Positions 36,632 to 48,000 of a DNA stretch of 64,000 nucleotides are shown here, in pieces. The notes below the pieces were generated by a model that did not search any database, was not told where the DNA came from, and worked only from the letters and a program-made list of their open reading frames with translations. Source of the stretch: Silene latifolia (taxonomy: Eukaryota > Streptophyta > Magnoliopsida > Caryophyllales > Caryophyllaceae); assembly GCF_048544455.1 (NCBI RefSeq), contig NC_133530.1:16483748-16547747 (forward strand), in the 5' to 3' direction. Positions within the stretch are counted from its first letter, which is position 1; every line of letters begins with the position of its first letter. A program made the translations under genes and the position numbers.

Positions 36632-36970
36632 GAGCAAGTCCAATGGTAAAACTTAGGGACTTGCTTGCAATTTCTTAAAATTGCAAGCTAGTTATTAGAC
36701 CATTGAAGAAGGCCATGAAGATTAGCTTGGCTTAAGCTTGTTGCTTCATTATAACCTACTTGCTTATATGGCCCCACAACTATCAATCAACCAATAGAAA
36801 ATTTGTTCCAATAATTTTTTTTATGTTTATGGAAAAATAATTTGACATGTGGGTCTCATCAAGCTAATATTAAAGCTAACTAAACCATTGAAATTGTTTA
36901 CTAGCTTAAAATGATTGTAGCTTATGAATTTGCCAAGCTAGTTGATTGTTGCTTACCATTGTACTTGCTC
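36632..36970. mobile_element. Harbinger/Tourist-type MITE, 339 bp
   Basis: Terminal inverted repeats GAGCAAGTCCAATGGTAA and TTACCATTGTACTTGCTC lie inside a TAA target duplication (36629-36631 and 36971-36973). Inner segments (TTGCAAGCTAGTTATTAGAC) also pair across the element. The 3-bp TAA target is typical of PIF/Harbinger MITEs. Confidence 0.85.
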
Positions 36971-36973
36971 TAA

Positions 36974-37944
36974 TAGTAGTAATTGGCATGAATAAATAGT
37001 GAGTTTAGGACAGCAATTTAAGTCTAATTATGTTCTCAAAATCAAGACCAAGTAGCCACATAACACGCCACATCAGCACTTAACGGTGCAAATTGACGGA
37101 ATTTAAGTTAAGGGTTACGGTGATACACAATAATGCACCACAGGGTTACCATTTCTCTTTTCTGATTTCCCAAAAATAGGTTACGCAGCTGATACTACTG
37201 ATCGTGACTCCTGTCAATGCGCGAAACTGGTGGTGACTAGTCGGCAACATTGTGTGGCACTGGAGGTGGCAATTCCGGGTCAATTAAGACCAACTCGGGA
37301 GTCAAAGTTGATGGTGATATGTCGACAGCTACGGGCGGAGGTGGTGGCATAATCAAGGTCAATCAATACCACCTCAGGAGTCGAAGCTGCTGGTGCCTGG
37401 TCGTCGACTATGGGGAGAGGTGGTGGCATTTGAGATGGTAAATCAAGGTCAACCAAGACTAATTTTATTGTTAAAACAATTTTCAATTTATTGAATAGCT
37501 TTTTTCGTTTACAATTTTAAATATCAATTCAAATATTTTAGATCAATTTTTTAGATCAATTTTTCAAGTTCTGGTCGATTTTGACGATAACTGTATGTTT
37601 ATGTTCAGTGATTTGATTTCAAAGACAAAATAGATACTATTAATAATTGTTTTTAGGGTATTATTTTTAAAAAAAAAGGCGTACATCACAAAACAAAACA
37701 AAACCATAACATTTTACAATATATCGCTGTCAAAAAAACAAAAAAAAAAACATTTTACAATATTCAACCAAAAAAGGAAAAAAAAAAAAAAAAAGAAAAA
37801 AAAAAAAATTCTATCAAGAGGTAATTCAGTAAACTATCACTTATCACTAATTACCAGTCATCCAAACTACTCCGTAATATACTTCGTACAAAACAGCAAT
37901 GTAAAACTGCTAGTTATATAATACATGTAGCCCTGATTCTCGCA
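36974..37944. other. Intergenic region 3' of SKIP16
   Basis: No accepted gene. About 37255-37445 holds two diverged copies of a GGTGGTGGCAT / AATCAAGGTCAA segment, and A-rich tracts lie at 37660-37810. The 3' untranslated region of SKIP16 should start just below 37945. Confidence 0.5.
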
Positions 37945-40900
37945 TCAGAAAATATAGTCGGGCATGGCGAGTTCAAATCGAGCTACTTCAACCTTAAATG
38001 GATCCCCTTTCGGAGCAGCCAGCCTACACCCAACAATACATCAGAAAAGCTTAAGCACTTCATAGCCATGAAAAAGCTAATATGCTGGAATTTATCACGA
38101 AACACTGACGGAAATATAAGCACTTTTCTCAAAATTAACATCAAGTATCTTGAGGTGGCGTTTGGCCAACGAATGAAACAACGCAAATTTACAAATTCTT
38201 GACTCGTCCACTATAAGGTTATAACTAGGGTGTTAATGAGACGAGACAGCTCGCGAGCAACTCGAGCTCGGCTCGTGTGAGCTTGGCTCGGGCTCAGGCT
38301 CAGGCTCGGTCTCGGCTCGAGAGCTTAGCTACTCAAGCCGAGCTAACGTTGGCTCGGCTCGAAAAGCTCCTGAGCGGCTCGAACTTGTGTAATTAGACAA
38401 GATATTACTCGTATTTTATAAAAAAAAATTGTCATGATTATATATTTGTATCACATATAAAAAACGTCTCATTGATTTTTCAATATTTGTATGTAAAACT
38501 TTCGAGGCTTATTATTGAAAATATCGGGAAAAAAAAAACGAAAATTCAACCATTATATATAGGCTCGAGTTGGCTGGAGCTCGCGTTAAAGCTCGCAAAC
38601 TTGATAACGAGCACACTTTTTTCAAGCTCGTGTAAGCTCGAGATCGGCTCAAGCTCGAGTTTTACTTTATGAGCACAAGCCGAGCAAGACCAAGCCCGGG
38701 CTCGGCTCGTTAACCCCTAGTTATAACTAAATCAAGATAAATGACAGGTGAGAGTAACCCAATTTTCATATAGGAGCAAAATTGAAGACAGCTGAATCGA
38801 GGGAAATTAAACCGAGTTGAACTAAGTTACTCTGACGCACCACTTTGGCTGCATGTTGTGTGTCAACACGACACTTCAACATCACATTTTAGGCCAAAAA
38901 CGTGATTTATTTTAATAAACTACTCGTGTTTGGAGGTCCAATACACACCAAGTCACCAATGTCTGATATTGTTGCCAGGTCTGAGTAACATAGGGTCGAA
39001 TACATCCTCGTAACATGCTGACAGGACTTTAACTAAGTAGTCTCTCAATTACCAAATTTTGTGTCAACTTACTTTTTCATATTCAAGAGAACGCAATGCA
39101 AATAATGCAGACAGATTATTCTGCTGCTACTCTTATTGAATTTTATTGGAGCGCGACTCTTCAAGTAAAGAAGATATGGTACGAATGTACAAGAACATAC
39201 CTCCCGGGGACAAAAGTAAAAGAACCTTCGATGGATCCATGACTATTCTGCTGACCTGTGCAGCTCTGATAAACAAACTCTTTCTCGCCAGGACGAAGCA
39301 ATGGGTACTGCAAATAGAAGATGTAAATATTTGTTAGCACTCATAAGTCATAAAGTAGCGTGGTAGCGCCTACAGATCATACGAAATGTCCTTTCTTTTC
39401 TAACAATGAAACTGGAACAGCTTTTACCAATCAATGTGATGGCTATGAAAGGGCAATAGAAAACATTTCTTCCTACCGTCGCACAATTATTCTTTTGTTA
39501 CCTTCTCTCATAATATTTTATTCCATCCTGTGGGGTTTTTAAAAGAAACGGAAAAAACTATGATTATCGTTCTTACCCTCTAGTTACTCGTACAACACAA
39601 CAAATTTGTAGCAGTAACACAATGTTGTGCGGAAGCGTGAATATCCCCGCTCTCATAATATTTACAACAAATTTGTAGCAGTAACACAATGTTGTGCGGA
39701 AGCGTGAATATCCCCGTGTTGGGCCTCTGCTGTATCTGTGTCCACCGTCCATAATAGTACGATATTGTCCGCTTTGGGCCAAGCCCTCACGGATTTACTC
39801 TTGGGCTCCTTCCCAAAAGGCCTCGTACTATTATATTTTGTAGACACTTATAAAGATGATCTTTCATCTTTATTCTACCGATGTGGGACAAAGGTTTGCA
39901 CCCTAACACAATATATTATCCACCAGTAGCACTGCAGTAGTACATCAGTGACATTGATTGAACCATAAATAACTGGGATTCAACCACAAGAAGAATAGGA
40001 ATATGAAAAGGGTGAGGATCACAATGCATCATTTACGAGGATTACTAGAACAACTGAACAAGTATATCGAAAATCATAATAAGGGAAAGATGATATTTGA
40101 TTATATAAGTTATTCATATCAAACCAGAATTTTGCTCTGAAACTATCGTCCAAATAGTGTACTGAGGATTGTCTATTTTTTCCTAAACCACATTTTGCTA
40201 CTTTTCAACAGAACTCTAAACTTAACGACCAAGTACAGGAAACTCCAGAAACATCGGCCAGCTTAGTGCTGGTCACATTAGCTCACTCTTTTCCAGCAAA
40301 AATGTGTGTATAGGCCCTAGCAGGCTTAGTTCATATGCGTGTCATGAGATGATAAGTATGTTAAAATTCACGTCCCATACTTTTCCGATGGTTCTGTCTC
40401 TCTTCCTTTTCTTTTCTTTTTTACATTTTTTCGCCTTCTGTCCGTGCAATTGTGTTGTGTACTGGTGTTGTGTTGGAAGGAGATTATAGTGGTTAGTATG
40501 GGGCTCGTGTGGTTCAAGGATAATACCGCCTAATTTATTAAGACCTTCAACTTTCTTGATGATTACCATAGAAGAACATAATTAAGGTACCACCACCTAT
40601 CATACATTCTATGAAGACGACATACAAAAATGCAACTTCAAGAAAACTCAAATGCAACTAACATCCAAAATTTTAGGTCTAGTGAAAATGTACTCTCTTT
40701 TAAGTGGTAGCATATGTAAATTTTTTTTGTTGTAAAAAAAGCTGATCACTAGCTGTTGACCGCAGTTAGCTTAATATTCCGCATGAGATTAGAGTATACC
40801 ACTTTAGTTGTAAAGAAGAGAAAGAGGGAAAGAAACATTATCAGAAGCTACCTTTCCTATGACAGCTTCTGCATTAACATCAGCCTTCACAACTTCATTT

Positions 40901-43900
40901 TCACGGATGATCCAGTGCCGTCTTTGCAACTGACAAGAGTCAATTGTCATTCCATGAACGTTGCAACCTTCGGGTAAAAGGGACATGCGGACCGAGTATG
41001 CATACAAGAACTCCGAGCTTCCGAACTCACTCTGCTCCGGAACAAGCAAAGCCGATGCACGTACCTGACATACACAAATACAAACTAATTGATAAATAAA
41101 GGTAGCAAGAGCAAAAAAAATCAGGGAAATAAACCTTAGTCCAGTGTTTCTTAAACTAGTAATAGCAAGGACTGAAATATTAAGACCAAAGAAGCCAAAA
41201 TAATTGCTAGAAAACGTAAATTTTAAGCCTCCACCAATTCGACAATAGCCCTGCTTTCAATCACGAAAAATGATTGCAAGATACTTCCAAAATTTTGCTT
41301 TCAAATGGTTGCAATTTGCTTTAGTATAATCAAAATGGTTGCATTAACATAACAATCTCATTACCAGTAAGCTAACTTCAGATGCAAAATACAAGAATCG
41401 CATAAGCATTATGCGATAAACAGTCTGACTCAAAAACCAACTATTTATTCACCATAATCGTATATTCGTACGAACATATATAGAAGTGATAACATCATGT
41501 AATTATATCAGGCCCATGGACCTGAATCTTGAAAGTAAAAAATGTGATCAGTGTAGTAACAGCATTCTAACACGAATAGAGCCAAAATAACTACAAGACA
41601 CATCGCACTTGCATTTATGGATTTGACTAACAAAAAGAGACAGATAATCGAACAACAAGATCACTATCAGCTGACTCACCTACAAGGACAATTGTATACT
41701 CTAATGAAGTAAAAAGATTTTAGGCAGTTGGAAACTGAATAAATAAGACGAGTAGTTTAATTCATGAGCACTAAGCTGTTCAGCATAGAAAAATAATTCG
41801 GGGAAGTATGTTACCTGCACACCATTTGTGACAGCTGTGGTGCATATAGGCGGTTTCTCAGGAAACTGGCAGATACTTTTCCAACCTTCTTCCCCACAAA
41901 CTGTAATCATACCACTTTTTAAACGACGCCCATGTTCCTCCAACCATAACAACAACCCATCGGACTGCTCATTGCCACTGCACTTCAGCAATGCATTCGG
42001 AACACAAGGCATCATTTCACCGTCTTCCCTCAAGTTTGCAGTTCCAACGTATAGCTGATTGTTAGCACAGTTGAGGGAAAAAACTTTTTCATTTCTTATC
42101 AATGACGCAGCTACAGATATATACTTGGATGTACTTGCGAAACCTATGTCATGTGTCAAGTGCTTTGTCATGGAAATAACCTGCCTTAAGGGTAATACAC
42201 GAACATTCACCACGTGATCATACAGAGTATAACCTCCAATGAGACCCAAAAAGTCATTTGAGAATTGTTGACCATCATGCAAACGATACAATAATCTTGT
42301 TGGAAGAGGCAACTTAATTTTCAAGCTTTTCTCAACCTCGTTTAACTCCTCTTCAGACGCACCTCTCCGCAAAGTGGACAGTACCTCGGGAAAACTGCTA
42401 TCTAACCAACTCTTAAGAGTATCCCAACACTCTTTGACTCGTATTACTAGGGTCCAGGGATACATGCTGAAAGCTTCCCTCCAAAGTTGATAAGCCACCT
42501 GTTAGAACAGTAGCTGAGTCAATACCAGCAAGTGGGCCACCAACTACTCGTGATCTAAGACTTGAAGTAAATAACACAAAAAACGAATCACTATTTCCTA
42601 AATATTGATGCCTTTCAAGCATTCACTTGGAAGATAAGCGTCATAGAGTATATATATGCAAAAAAGGTTAGAATTCAACTTGAAGGTTTTCAACAACCTC
42701 AGCAATAGGGAGGTTACGGTGCAACCATCTTCAAATACAAGAAACTGCGAGTCAAAGTAGTATATAATGTGTTGACTGTTGACCTCGAAACTTGCAGGAA
42801 AAAAAACGCCAAGATTAATCATGCGACATCAATCAGACTAGTATTGCAAACTTAAGTTGTCTTAGATGAACTAGTAGAAGTGCTTAAAAAAATCTTCTAT
42901 TCCGATACTCCTACTCAGCGAGATCAGCCATTTAAATCTATCTTACACCAACAGAATACATTACCCTTAAGGCAAAAGATCACTGAACTAGAGACTATTT
43001 CACAATTATCTTGTACAAATTTTCATTATTGCATTGTAACAAAATCCCACCAATAGCAATTAGCAACCCATAAACTTGAATTAAATCAAATAATTCGCAC
43101 TCTCTCATCAATCACAACTATAATGCAAAAACCACCAAAGAATTGATCAAAAAATGAACAAATAATCATTAACTTCAGAATTCAGCTTCAATGAATGAGT
43201 AAGTCTCTCTAGAGACGGTATCTCAATAAGTTTATTTAGCTGAAATCACTTCAAAAAGTCATCTTTATCTATTAGGCATTCAAGAGATTAAAACCCAGCA
43301 ATCAAAATCGTTAACACAATCGAAAAAAAAAAACTTCAATTAAACATTAGCTTTAAAAACTCATCATCTCCTATTCTCCTACTAAACCGAAACCCATACA
43401 CAAAACCCACCTGCTAAAGCCTTGAATTTAGCTCAAATCAATTCAAAAAATCAAACTTTACCTAGCCATTCAAGAGGATAAAACAGCAACCAAAATCATT
43501 GACACTAAAAAAAAGCTTCAATTAAACATTAGCTAAAAAATCAACTCATCATCTCCTATTAAACTGAAACCTATACACAAAACCCACCTATTAAATCCTG
43601 AATTTAGCTCAAATCACTTCAAAACATCAAACTTCACCTATTTAACATTCAAGAGGATAAAAAACAGCAACCAAAATCATTCAATTGAACATTAGCTAAA
43701 AAACTCATCATCTCCTATCAAATTAAATAAGTTAGTCTCTTGTAAGGCGGTTTTACACAAATAATGCTCCAAACTAATCCAACCATAATAAAATCATAAT
43801 CCACATCAATGGAAAAGTAGTTATCAAACCAACACGTTTCAAAATGCGCTTTTATAAGACCGTCTCACACAAGTAATTGCGTAAATTAAAATCAATACAC

Positions 43901-44130
43901 CAAAAATCATATACCTTGAAAGAGGGAACGGGATTACCAAAAGGGTCAATTGGTGAAGAAAGATTAAGATGATTAGAACAATGAATTGACCAAAAAGAAT
44001 CATCAGAACCCCAATCTTTGAATTTCTTATTAACGCAACATACTTTAGCAGTATCATTTGGGTCTAATTTTGATAAGATCATGTGTAAACCTAAATTCTC
44101 TAATCCTTCAATTCCCATCATTTCTCCCAT
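37945..44130 (-). CDS. SKIP16: F-box protein SKIP16 (F-box, SMI1/KNR4 and ApaG domains)
   Basis: Five GT-AG exons on the minus strand (44130-43915, 42498-41815, 41064-40852, 39307-39201, 38023-37945) join in phase to 1,299 nt and 432 residues, close to the Arabidopsis length as I recall it. Exon 1 encodes the F-box (LHMILSKLDPNDTAKVCCVN, then FWSIHC), which docks the protein to SKP1 in SCF ubiquitin ligases. Exon 2 is a SMI1/KNR4 domain (EEELNEVEKSL, FLGLIGGYTLYDH). Exons 3-5 form the ApaG/DUF525 domain (HWIIRENEVV, YPLLRPGEKEFVY, EGSFTFVPG) and end in MPDYIF. The substrate of the SCF complex is unknown. M4 and M5 are alternative starts. Intron 4 holds a hAT MITE, intron 3 an LTR-like remnant and intron 1 tandem repeats. 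The reading frame is intact. Confidence 0.95.
38226..38719. mobile_element. hAT-type MITE in SKIP16 intron 4
   Basis: The ends TAGGGTGTTAATGAG and, on the other strand, TAGGGGTTAACGAGCC lie inside an exact 8-bp target duplication, GTTATAAC (38218-38225 and 38720-38727). The interior is rich in GCTCGAGCTCG and GGCTCGGCTCG motifs in both orientations. The 8-bp target is diagnostic of the hAT class. No transposase frame is present. Confidence 0.9.
39597..39716. repeat. Tandem duplication, 53 bp unit with 14-bp spacer
   Basis: The 53-bp segment at 39597-39649 recurs without visible change at 39664-39716 (AACAAATTTGTAGCAGTAAC, then TTGTGCGGAAGCGTGAATAT). It adjoins an LTR-like remnant in SKIP16 intron 3. 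Confidence 0.9.
39717..39908 (-). mobile_element. Short LTR-like (TRIM-like) remnant in SKIP16 intron 3
   Basis: On the minus strand the piece starts TGTTAGGGTGCAAACC, contains TTTGTCCCACATCGG (a phrase common in plant TRIM and Copia LTRs) and ends GGCCCAACA. It spans about 192 bp. It could be a solo LTR; no target duplication was confirmed and no coding part is present. Confidence 0.45.
43237..43725. repeat. Three diverged tandem units in SKIP16 intron 1
   Basis: Units starting at about 43237, 43429 and 43605 share, in order, TAGCTCAAATCACTTCAAAA, CATTCAAGAG, AGCAACCAAAATCATT, TTAAACATTAGCT, CTCATCATCTCCTAT and ACACAAAACCCACC. The period is about 190 and then 176 bp, and the last unit is incomplete. 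Confidence 0.85.
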
Positions 44131-45018
44131 TTTTGATATAATAATAATAATCTGAATTTTTTTGAAGATTTGATCGAGTTTTTTAGTGGTGTGTTTAGTT
44201 GAATAAGTCCCAGGTGTCCAGTGTGATAGTGCCTAGTGTGCTTTTTGTTTAGTTTATACTGTGCTCCTGGAAGCGTTACAAGACATTCAGGAGTCGTGCA
44301 ACTGTTTTGCCGATATTTTGGATATCAAAATTGAAAATTAAGTTTGGTTTTAATATCTGATCTGATATTTTTATATTTTGATGATTGAATGTTGCTTTAA
44401 CTTTCAGAGATGGGCGATTGTTATTGATTGAGAAATAGACTTGTATTCAATTTAATTGTTCAAATAGAGGAGAAGGTTGGATAGGAGATCAAAATGGATA
44501 GGGGATAGCGGACTTTCCTTGTCATCCAAAAAAAAATGCATGATAAATATTGATAAATGGAATTATTTTGGAGAATAGGAGTATATTTTCACCGTTTGAT
44601 CTGTTATGCACTTGATACAAGTCTTGAGTCTTGACGTTGGAGAACTGTAATTCAGCCCTTCTTGAGAGGCAGATGTACACATTGTCCGAAGACGCTCAAA
44701 CAAAAGTTTTTTTCAGTGATTAGATACATCTACACACAAATATACTAAACTCGGTATCGAACTGAGCATCAAAAAACTGTTTAAACCATACATATTGGAG
44801 AATCCTTAAACTTGTAGAAATCAATCTTCGGATTGATTTCTACAAGAAATATGTAATTATGTATAGCAGGGTGACAGTATTTGTACTGTGAGTCAAGTGC
44901 TGAGATAACCGTTAAGTCTACTCCGTGCATAATAAATCCCTCTTCGAACAAAACAGCACTGAGAAATTCGAATCTCTGATGATCCACCAAAATCATATAG
45001 AAACGAAGAAATTTGCAG
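44131..45018. other. Region between SKIP16 and the dehydrogenase-like gene
   Basis: It holds the SKIP16 5' leader and promoter and the 3' untranslated region of the next gene, both minus strand. The only structure of note is the perfect hairpin at 44811-44846. No coding region was found. Confidence 0.6.
44811..44846. other. Perfect 16-bp hairpin with TTCG loop
   Basis: CTTGTAGAAATCAATC is followed by TTCG and then its exact reverse complement. It lies about 170-210 bp downstream of the stop codon of the dehydrogenase-like gene, so it is likely in that 3' untranslated region or near its poly(A) site. Confidence 0.8.
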
Positions 45019-48000
45019 TTATTCGGGAGGTGGCTGGGCTAGGTTGTAATCTGACTCGTCTTCATCGGAAAAGAAGGACGTAATAGATGGAGGAAGACTT
45101 CTTAATAACAAAGAGAGTGAACTCTTGGCAACAATGACGACTATCCAAATAAAATTATCAACTTCTTCCTCATATTGCTCGTATGTAAAGAATGATGTGA
45201 ACGCAAATATCAGCACTGGATTCATGAATATCAAGGTCAGTAGAAAAGAGCCAGACTAATAAGGAAGAGAGGTGAAGGTGGTATGTTAGTTTACCTGCTC
45301 CAACAAGCATTACAACTGAATGAGAGACGATCATCTTGAGCATGTATAGGGGAATAGCTGCCTGCAATTTTAAACATATTAACTCTCAAGATATCCTACT
45401 AAGATTCAAAAAAATAATATATGGCGGGGTGAGGATTCAAAGTATGGACTTTGGAGTGCTAAATATAGATTGGAAATTTTGAGGCGGGGAGTAGACCTGC
45501 CAAAACTGACCCAAACCAGAAAAATTCAGCTCGAACAAACAACTCGACCACAAATGACCTATTTACGTGTGTGTGTGCGCGCGCGTGTGTGTGTGTGCGC
45601 GCGTGTGCGTGTGGTGGTGGTGTGAGGGGTGGTGGTGTGAGGGGTGGGTGGGTCACTCCGCCATCATAATTCATAACAAGATAAACATTTTCAGAGGCTG
45701 CATGTCATGACCATCAATATACGAAGTAGTACATCCAACAAGTAAAGACTCGATGTAGCATTTTTCGGAAAGTAATACAGAACATTTGTTGCAGGAGGGT
45801 AAACTGGTAAGGAACTCATAGTACTGATATCTATAACCTACTTGCAGTGTTTAATGCATACAAGATAAAAGAAACACTAGGCTGCGTCAGAAATATAGTA
45901 CTCCCTCCATTTCCGTCAAATAGCTCCATTTGACTTTTATGTGAGAATGAAAAAATCAAATGGGCTAATTAACGAAGTTGGAGAGAATAACATGCTGACG
46001 TAAGCATTACAAGAGATCTCATGTGTACCTTTAAGAATAAACTCCAATCCTCTCCTTGTGCTAGTGCCTGAGCAACTTGAACCCCTTCACTCCAGATAGA
46101 TGCCACATTATCAAGCATATTCCTCACAGTTCCCTCTGAAATCTCAAAGCAGGGCAAAGGGAATTTCTGGAAGCTGAAGCCAGATAAAGTTGCGAAGATG
46201 TTTAGCCAATGTATTAACATGGTTATAGAAACAAGCCTTAAACTACATAAAAGTTTGCTAGCAAATTGCGAGATCAAGTGTGCATAGGAGCACTTAGCTA
46301 ATAAGGAAATGCCAAGAGTTAAATGAGGTTGAAGCAAAACAGATGAGGAAGTTACGAAAAAAGAATGAAAGAAAAATCTGCATATGCAAAGAGCTTTCGA
46401 GAAAAAAAAAAATAATCCAAGTAAAGAACATTCTGAAGACCAAATAGAATAATAATCTTTCACCAAGAAACTGAAGAAAGTAACATGCCTAATAATTGTA
46501 ATTTCGCTTACATGTTAACTGGAAGAATGTTATTTACAATAAGAAACAATGTGGCCAGTAGCAGAAGTCCGGCAGTCGATGAGATGAATGTCCGTCCACT
46601 TAAGAAAAACCAGTAGAAAAATCCACAAGTGACAAGGAAATATGAAAAAGATTCCATCTCATCTCTCCAGAGCAGTACATCAGCAACTGCAGCATAATGA
46701 CATCAATTTCAGAGAAGCGAAAACTGACAAGCTGACAGTGGGGACCGATTGAATACAAATTAAAAGAGTGCGAATGAAAACTCCGGCAGTGCGCCAAGGA
46801 GGCATTCCACAGACAAAAGAAGGGCTAAAACTCTTAGAAGCAAAACATGCAATACAATCCAACAATAAAATATAAATCATGCAAGATTCAGAACAGAAAA
46901 AGCCAAGAAGAGAATTAGTCTGGTTGGACATTGCTACCAAGATTCACAACAGAGTACACTTCAAGCACTATCCTATTTATGAATATTAGGTAACATTGTG
47001 CAGTAGCTATAGTGAATAGAAACTACATAACCATGTGAAGCAAGAACAATCCTGAACATCCCACAATCACATAGATAACGGTTCTGCCAAAATTAAACAT
47101 TAGAATTAACATGGCCATATCTGAACTAGGTAGCTTTACAGCCAGAGATGTTAGAGCCAATTTACATAAATGCACATGATTAAATTGCCAACAAAGGGAG
47201 CTACAATAAGATAACAATTTCTGAATTAAGATCTAGACACTTCAAGTCTTCAAGACGATTTAGTATAGAGGCAAAGATACAGTTCCTCCATTGTGACTAC
47301 CACCGGTTCATGGAATCAAGTGATACAACTTGACAATTCAATTTACAGATTCTGGTGTTTACTGTCTAGCACTTCCAATTTCAGATATTAGTGGTGCAAG
47401 AACCCATTTACCAATAAGGTGAAACATAATCTTAGGGTAGAGGACGTGACCATTAAAAACGCAAATAAGTTCAATTGGACATTTGAGATGAATTGAAAAC
47501 AGAAGTACTAGAGTAGAGAAGTGAAACCTTTCCCATATCCCAAAATTTCTTCTGCTTTTGAGAAGTCATTGACTTGAGATTCTCGAGATGTTATGGAGCC
47601 TTTTGCTAAATGAGAAAAAGACTTGACTGTCAAAGCAATACCTTCCTGTAGGAATAAGAGCAAAAGGCTGTAAATATCACCCATAATTGAACAAGGAAAA
47701 TTTGCAATCCCACCTTCTCAACAGGAGTTATTTTTTGACAGCCGAAGTGAATTTAATCAAACCTCAACTAAAATTTCCCTAGTACCTAGTATAAAAAAAT
47801 TAATCACGACTCACGAGAGTACATTCAAATCGTCAAACATGCATAGGAGACCTCTACAATGTAAGAACACTTACTTCCATAGGGACAACAGGCGAGTAAT
47901 TGATGTGTTTTCTGGCTGCTGAACAATTAACAAATCTAGTGAACACTGACGATTCAATGACAAATTGAGCTGGCATTAATATTCCACAAAGTTCAGTTTC

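Noticed and set aside
41828-42058. Plus-strand frame opposite SKIP16 exon 2
   Set aside because: Antisense shadow of a well-supported coding exon.
43730-43880. MITE-like AAGACCGTCTCACACAAG motif in SKIP16 intron 1
   Set aside because: Two similar motifs lie in direct rather than inverted order and no target duplication is visible; probably a decayed piece.
45459-45674. Frame with His-Thr-Ala-Arg repeats
   Set aside because: Translation of the GT/GC microsatellite inside an intron.
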